A stretch of 64,000 bases of DNA from Coccinella septempunctata (taxonomy: Eukaryota; Arthropoda; Insecta; Coleoptera; Coccinellidae): the NCBI RefSeq assembly GCF_907165205.1, contig NC_058196.1, forward strand, positions 26,702,501-26,766,500, read 5' to 3'. Of this stretch, positions 57,850 to 64,000 are shown piece after piece; position 1 is the stretch's first letter; the number at the start of each line of letters is the position of its first letter. The notes beneath the pieces are model-generated. The model worked only from the letters and a program-made list of their open reading frames with translations, made no database searches and was not told where the DNA came from. The translations under genes and the position numbers were made by a program.

Positions 57850-57948
57850 CAGCGTGAGTATTTGGCTCGTACAATTGTTTTAATAGTAGATACTTGAGGC
57901 CAAAAGAAACACTTTTTTCCTGTACCATTTTTTACGATTGGGCCCTGT
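57850..57948 (+). repeat. Family C left-end fragment
   Basis: CAGCGTGAGTATTTGGCTCG, TTTTAATAGTAGATACTTGA and AAGAAACACTTTTTTCCTG reproduce the first 95 bases of family C. The remainder of the element is absent. Confidence 0.75.
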
Positions 57949-58627
57949 ATATAAACCAAGAGCCATTTCAGTGAAACGAGTTGTCTTTCAATTAAGTGTA
58001 ATCACCACAGCTTAGAACTATTATTGAGTGATAATTCTGATAAATTCGGACAATCCACATTGAAAGAGAGTATATGTTTTGGTGAAACCATTATCGTACT
58101 TTTTAGATTAATACGAAAACGACCGACTATAATCAATTCCCGTTCCAAAGTACTGACGCGTTAATTTTGTGGTAACCTTCCCGTAATAACACATTATACT
58201 GTTAAAACATGCTGATAGCAAATTTTATTACACATCCTGAATTAGAACACCCAAGATGAGCAGCAGTAACTATCTCGATACATTGTAAATTACAGTTTCC
58301 ATACCGATAATGGGGATCGAAAATGTTTCTTTAATGAGGAATTATCGTCAATTTTCTCGAAATATAACAGTGAGAGATCTCTTATAGTGAAGAATAACTA
58401 CGTGTAGGCTCGAAAACTGGGTGAAATTGCTTTCATCAGCTTCCGGATTAGATCGATTAATTTTTATTGTCTGAACGGTCTGTTGAACTTACGTCATGTG
58501 ATCGGATTATATATCTTCATGAAATGAGCGTTCGAAGAGGTACTCGTAAAATACTCTTCAGGATTTTTTTCAATTTTTCTAATATGAGAAATCTAAATAT
58601 TTACTGAAATATCACATTTTTTTCATA
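57949..58627. other. AT-rich DNA, nothing recognised
   Basis: No open frame over 60 codons and no shared repeat. Confidence 0.4.
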
Positions 58628-58628
58628 A

Positions 58629-58646
58629 GTTTATTTATTTATCTAT

Positions 58647-58689
<43 letters not shown>

Positions 58690-58690
58690 T
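58629..58690. repeat. (TTTA)n microsatellite
   Basis: About 15 units of TTTA with one TCTA variant near the start. Confidence 0.97.
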
Positions 58691-59931
58691 CACATGATTG
58701 TTTCGAGTAGAGGACAAGCCATAAACACAGTTTCAGGTGTAAATTTATTTTTATCATTTATAGTTCACAATTAGTTCACCGAAAGAAGCGACAAGATAAA
58801 GTTCTGTAAAGAGTATGTGAAAGTAAGTAATCAGCCTACAATATTTAGGTTTTAATTTGGTCTACGATGTGGGAATGAGTAATGGAAAAGCTCAGCTAAT
58901 TTGATGTTTAGGTCTGGAACATTGAGAACATCCTTTGCTACTGAAAACCATATTTTTTGAACCTTTGAATCCTGCACCTTCATGGAAAAATCCCTCAGAT
59001 TCTGTCACGAAAGATGAACGATCTGAACTCGAATAACAATGGCGTTTTCAGCGCCACGTTAGCTTGTATTTCGCTTCGGGCGCTTTTTTAAGTCGGCCAG
59101 CGTGTACGAATGATCGCGGCATCTCCGAATCCATTACTCATCCCCAATTTCATCCCCTCCCACGGAATTTCGCCAACTTGTGGATATAATACAGCGTTCG
59201 AAAACACAAAGCTCCTCTATTTATACATCCAGTTTACAGTTTTCGTATAGATATATTGCAGCCCCGTAGCGTTTTATACAGTATGATTTGTGGCGCGGCC
59301 ACTATACTTTTCACCAGTGTCGGTCCCCCCCGACTCTCTCTCGCGTCTTTTATTGTGTTTGTTCCAAGTCGGGGTGGTTTTTTGCGCCCCCGGCACGATG
59401 TCACGTTCGAATCGGGGTGGAACTGGGTCGTGTCGAGCCAAAAAGTTACCGTCCGACGTCGCGTTTATGATGGATCACGCTCGGGGTTTCTGGTTACGCG
59501 CGTTTTTGCGACAAAAATCTGGCTTGGACCTATTGATGCGATTCCATGTAATAATATCAAATAGAAAGAAAGGGGGAGGAAAAATTGGGACGTAATCTAT
59601 CTAAAATTATATGTTTTTTGGGTCTAATGAATGGGTGTTCGAAAAAAAATAATTTTTGGGAAGAAATATTGTTATAACACCTGGATCAGTCAAAATTGTT
59701 GGGTGGTTGTCAGTTCCACTGAAAATAGAAAATTTATTCTAATTAATCGTAACTGAAACTCGAAATATATTCCAAGGAAAAAAAATTACGAGTTGAAACT
59801 GAGAAATTATATTCAGAAAAATAAAATAAAAAACAAAATTCGTTGCAGAATAAAAAAAAGTTAAATCTTTAAAAATAAAGTAACGTCCTTCTGATTCAAT
59901 GGAATCAATGTAAAGATTTAACTGTAACTTA
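58691..59931. other. GC-richer block (59030-59560) between AT-rich flanks
   Basis: The block starts sharply near 59030 and has frequent CpG. Three overlapping plus frames of 60-102 codons in two registers show that stops are simply rare; none has a domain. TATAATACAG (59187) and CTATTTATACATCC (59216) are TATA-like. Candidate promoter or regulatory element. Confidence 0.3.
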
Positions 59932-60230
59932 TACGGGGTGTAAATGAATAACAGTTGCGTGAAAATTCAAGGTATTATACCGTCTCAAAAAATAGTATGA
60001 GTATTTCCTATTATTTTTTTTAGTTGGCCCCGTTTGAATGCAGCCCCCTGAAGATGGTACATGAAAAGAATGTTCAATTTCTTTCCAGAAAACTGACTAT
60101 AATTGCAAGGATAGAAGAAGCCTCCCCTTAAATTAGTTTCACAGGAAATTTGTTCTTTATTTATAATATACCGTTAAAAAATTAATTTTTGATATTGTAG
60201 TAGAATCAACAAAAAGTTTTATTTTTTTTC
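59932..60230 (+). repeat. Family F copy (partial)
   Basis: Starts near ACGGGGTGTAAATGAATAAC (compare 19433). CCAGAAAACTGACTATAAT, CCTCCCCTTAAATTAG and TATACCGTTAAAAAATTAAT correspond to 3823-4000. Confidence 0.5.
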
Positions 60231-60579
60231 TCTCTGCCATAGAATGCTCACTGCTATTTTTGTTTTCTGTTTTATAAGAAAGAAATTACAAATGGCTGTT
60301 CAGTTGCCTATATTTTTCATTTTATCGTTACTATTCATTTATACGATGTATTTGAAAAAAAACCCTCATTTTGAACTCGAAATATTTTTTTTTATTTTTA
60401 GTTTATTTTTTAATTCATTTCTGTTGTATTTATTTGTTATGCTACAACGCTAAAACATCAATAAAAAATAACGAAAAATATGTATTTATTTTTGATTTTT
60501 TTTTTATCACTGAATTTCAACTTCTTTATGAATTTTTATTTCTGATATAAATGAATGTTGCTGAGTATAGGCCTCAAAA
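60231..60579. other. AT-rich stretch, nothing recognised
   Basis: A 69-codon plus frame (60244-60453) is hydrophobic (Phe/Leu/Ile/Tyr) but comes from T-rich low-complexity DNA. Not called as a gene. Confidence 0.4.
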
Positions 60580-61260
60580 AATTGTCGAAACCTTATCCAC
60601 TGTTCTACCTTCTTTCGGCCTTTCACAGTTGCCATTACTCGGTTTCCCTTGTAAAACGAACAAAACGCCCCTAAAACCCCCCCGACGTAGTCGGAAAGTC
60701 CGCAGCTGCCCCGGCCAACATCCCCGTGAAATTCTATCAATAAAATAATGGAACATCTCGCGCACTTCCGCACGGAATGTTCATAGATGCACACTCGATT
60801 GAAATCATCGCGATTTATGGCCTCGGCGCTTCACGCCGATCGGTCTGCGCCCCCTCGGCCCCCCTCGACCCTTTCCGATTCCCGACGCCCATAAATCAGG
60901 CCGGCGTTTTGTTCGATTGTATTGTTTAATAAAATAATCGCTTTATAAAATTATCGAAAGGCCATAAATCAGCGCGTTATATTATTTCGGACGGATGGAG
61001 CAGATGCATTTTCCTATCTGTGTCGGTGGGCGAAACGGGTCGCGGACGGCGCCCGGGCGGCGTAAAGCGTTAAAATATCTGCGTGTAACTTCCGCTAACG
61101 AACGGGCGCTGACGGACGGACGTCCCGGGGGAGGCGCGGGGGTATATCGGGTTTTGACGGGGTTTATTGACGTGATTCGGCTATCGAATGAGCGAGGGTG
61201 CAATGAATTTTGGGCGTGTAGGGAGTTTCTATGTCGATTTTCAATAAATGAATATCGGTA
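60580..61260. promoter_or_regulatory. GC-richer block with clustered Hox/Exd-type sites
   Basis: GATTTATGGCC lies at 60812-60822, and exact complements of TGATTTATGG lie at 60889-60898 and 60962-60971, in a block with further homeodomain-type words (TTTAATAAAATAATCG, GCTTTATAAAATTATCG). TGATTTAT(GG) is the composite site of Exd/Pbx with posterior Hox proteins, and TTTATGGCC is the Abd-B-type site. CpG is dense. No exon recognised; the 88-codon plus and 73-codon minus frames have no motif. Function as an enhancer is inference. Confidence 0.4.
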
Positions 61261-62060
61261 AGTGAGCAGATAAAAAAAATATGGAAAAATAAATTTAAAC
61301 TCAATATAAATTTAAAAATATTCATGAGTTTAACAAATTCATTTTTATTAAGCTATAGCACAATTATAATCGAGAAAATTTAAGTGCACAAAGAACTGGA
61401 TTCGAACGTTCATTCAAATTCAGCAAAAATTCATGAAAATAAGAAAATTAAAAATACTTAATTCATCTTTAAGTTACGCATTCGAAAATTTTTGATAATT
61501 TATGCTATATATTTGAAATTCTAGATAACAATTAAAAATATATTTTTTTTAATAGCCCATAACTTGAAAATGATGGTTAATAATTTATATAATAGACAAG
61601 GCAATATAATATTTTCATGTATTACTGCTCATAAAGGTGTTATAACAGTTCAAAAACAATTAAATGGTTTTATTGAAAGACAAAAAATTGAAACATTTTC
61701 TCAATTCTTTCATCGATCCACCGGTTTATACTAATGAGGTCGATTAATAATTTTACAATGCAAATATAATAGTAATATTGAACTGAATAATCCAATAAAT
61801 CAATAAAAATCATAAAAAATTCAGAAAAAGATTTTTAAGCTGTAAAAAGTCTCAATAAAAAAAAGAAATTGAAAATTCAGCCATATTTTAGTATTTTATT
61901 AATTTTCAATGGTTTTTGAAACATTTTCGAGGGTATTTATCACGCTTCGTGAGATATATTTTAACTTGGATATGCAAATATCGAATTAGAACCAAATTGG
62001 ACAATAATTTATTCTCTTGATTGTGGCGTTAAATATTCTGGTCTATTTTCGTACGAAATA
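61261..62060. other. Very AT-rich stretch, nothing recognised
   Basis: A/T-rich with no frame and no shared repeat. Confidence 0.4.
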
Positions 62061-63150
62061 GAGTAAGCCGGCCCTGCAACGCGCGCTCATTCGCGTTCGC
62101 AGCCAAAACGATATAACAAAAGAGTCGATTTTGATTTACGGACGAACCCCGACCTGACAAAAGCCATTGTCATATTCGTCCATTGGGCCATTGATTCTTC
62201 CCGATTTGATTTAGTTATTCCCGGTGCGTTATATGCAAACCTCGCCTCCGTATGCATCGCCGATTTACCGCATTGGCGCAGTTTGCGGGCGTAAAAATGA
62301 CGATTTAAAAACGCAACCCCCCAAAGTGCGAAACGCAAATGAAGCGGGACATCATCAGGTCGCGGTATAATTCGCGAAGGGGTGATTTTTGACAGCAACG
62401 ACAATCGGCATGATTTTATGACTCATACAAAAATGAAGCCGATTCTAGTTCATCAAACGCTCATTGATGGAAAATCAAATGTTTGGGGTACTCTTTGTGT
62501 GATGCCTTTTTCAGTTTCGGGTAACATTTTTTCGTTTGCTTTTCAGAGAATTTTGGATCAGTTATTGTTTCACGTTCTAACAATCAACTTTGATTTTAAA
62601 TCTGAAAATTTATTTTGCGAGAATGTGACTAAGCATTCAGTTTTTCCATATTTGGAAAATTGGCGAAATAATATGGAAGCTTCTGAAACTGTCTCAAAAT
62701 TTCTGAACATCCTTAAGGAGGGTCTATACCGTTTAGTGGTCAGTTGAAAAAGAGAAAAGGAATATCTTAGGCAAGAAACTACTGATTTATATGGAGTTTA
62801 TATTGTTATTCAATTCAATCAGTTCCTCATCTCGGAAAGTCATAAATTTTTTTATTCGTCAAACGGAAAAAATTTTTTTTTAATTTTCTCATTGAAGAAG
62901 AAATATACAATCATGTTATCAACTTTCCGAGGTAAAATGAGTTTTTCAATAAATTTTCACATGAAAAGAATTTTAGAAAAGTCTTGTCATTGATTACAAT
63001 TCGATACCTGCTGGAATTAAAAAAGTAAAGTGATGCTATCTCTTTGTTTTTACGGCTGGCGTGAAAGTGCCGTGGTATAAAATCCTCTAAACCTTTATGA
63101 ATCAGTATATTTCATTATTTTTATTCAATAACTGAACGTTTTTTTCGACG
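62061..63150. other. GC-richer block (62061-62380) then AT-rich DNA
   Basis: The minus frame 62087-62404 (105 codons) and the plus frame 62382-62747 (121 codons) have no recognisable domains. The plus frame lies in AT-rich DNA with ordinary codon composition and begins 1 kb from any supported feature. Not called as genes; the second deserves a search. Confidence 0.3.
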
Positions 63151-64000
63151 ATGCATGGCTTCAGTTGACTCTAGCACCCAGCAATTGAATCTCTCGATGC
63201 GTAATCCCCCAATTTTCAGGTCCAGCAAGCCCACATCGAAACAGCCCGACGCAATAATTGAAAGATAAACAGTCGACGTTGCGTTCAATGCGGTAATTGC
63301 GGTAAATTTATACTCGGTTATAAATAGTTGTCGTTTTAGTGGAAAACAAAGAGAGCGAGGGAAGGGGGGAAATTAGGAAAGGCACTTGGGAGAGCCAGGA
63401 ATTTCGTCTTCTCCAAGAAGGCGGATGGCTCACTTTCCCTCCGAACCCCTGCGACACAATGGGAGTTATGTCGCAGTGTATATTCGGACGGGGGAAGGCT
63501 CACCCCAAACGAGACGGCTTGGGGGTGGGCTGGGAGGCTTTGATTCAGCTACGCAGCGTCGGTTAATGGGGGGATTCTCGCCGGGGTTTATTTTGATGAA
63601 TCGGGGGTTAGGGAGCAGCAGTGTTTCAATGGCTGGAATATAGACCTAGATTCGGTGGCTTGTGCGATGATTTCGAGGAAGAAAAGATGGAGACGACAAG
63701 AATTAAAAATATTAAAATACAATTTTAAACAAATGAATAGTTGGGAAGGAATGTTCCGAAAATTGAAATGGTCTTTATGGTTTCGCTTGAAGAATTAAAA
63801 TTGAAATTAGAATTTCTTATTCAAATAGTCTGAAACAAAGAAAATTAAAGCAAGACCTCTTCGAATATCAACCACTGACTTCCATTGATCGTTCCAATCA
63901 AAGTGCTCAGTGACCCATTCTATTTGAAGTCGAATATGATCTTGAGATAGTGGAATCCTTCCAAAAGTCATTGAGAATATAGATTAACGACATAGTCAGC
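63151..64000. other. GC-richer block (63151-63650) with TATA-like word, then AT-rich DNA
   Basis: TATAAATA at 63319-63326 precedes a purine-rich tract (GAGAGCGAGGGAAGGGGGGA). Overlapping plus frames of 75 and 85 codons are Gly/Arg-rich and have no domain. Possible core promoter, unsupported by any exon. Confidence 0.3.

Noticed and set aside
1..64000. Known conserved insect microRNAs, endogenous viral genes, toxin genes, rRNA
   Set aside because: I looked for familiar seeds and motifs by eye and found none. Absence is limited by visual inspection.

Overview
The window looks like AT-rich, intron-like or intergenic DNA from an insect nuclear genome. It has no operons and no intact protein gene that I can support. 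The evidence for an insect is the mobile-element content (Tc1, mariner, hAT-type and CR1/Jockey-type relics), several short TA-flanked elements whose ends read CAGGGTG, and blocks of TTAGG-type repeats, the usual arthropod telomere unit. A beetle would fit, but the sequence alone does not settle the order.

The recognisable coding material is all dead transposons: two minus-strand Tc1 transposase relics (27077-28100 and 52655-53520), one minus-strand mariner transposase relic of the DD34D type (15331-16336), a plus-strand Jockey-like reverse transcriptase fragment (about 56480-57320) and a plus-strand CR1-like LINE tail (47640-47996). Around them lie non-autonomous families that I could delimit by comparing copies inside the window: family A (two copies, about 0.9 kb), B (one copy, 457 bp, 37-bp inverted ends), C (long inverted ends; three complete or near-complete copies plus several fragments), D (three copies, about 575 bp), a hAT-like 251-bp element with a perfect 8-bp target duplication, a 168-bp foldback, and an AT-rich family F. 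Tandem repeats include a 16-19 bp minisatellite (1640-2170), a 194-bp three-copy array (40940-41540), older decayed arrays (240-570, 22205-22390, 35690-36480), a TTAGG-type block (38387-38493) and a (TTTA)n microsatellite.

Between repeats the window alternates between AT-rich DNA and blocks of 300-1000 bp of clearly higher GC content that look single-copy and non-coding. Examples are 1085-1600, 14550-15010, 20690-21110, 24350-25130, 34650-35600, 55450-56040, 59030-59560 and 60580-61260. Several hold homeodomain-type or Hox/Exd-type composite sites, most clearly 60811-60971. My best inference is a regulatory landscape of a developmental gene that has been invaded by transposons. This is inference from composition and motifs; comparison with related genomes would be needed to confirm it.

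No tRNA, rRNA, CRISPR array, viral gene or toxin gene was found. Boundaries given for GC-rich blocks and decayed repeats are approximate, made by eye.
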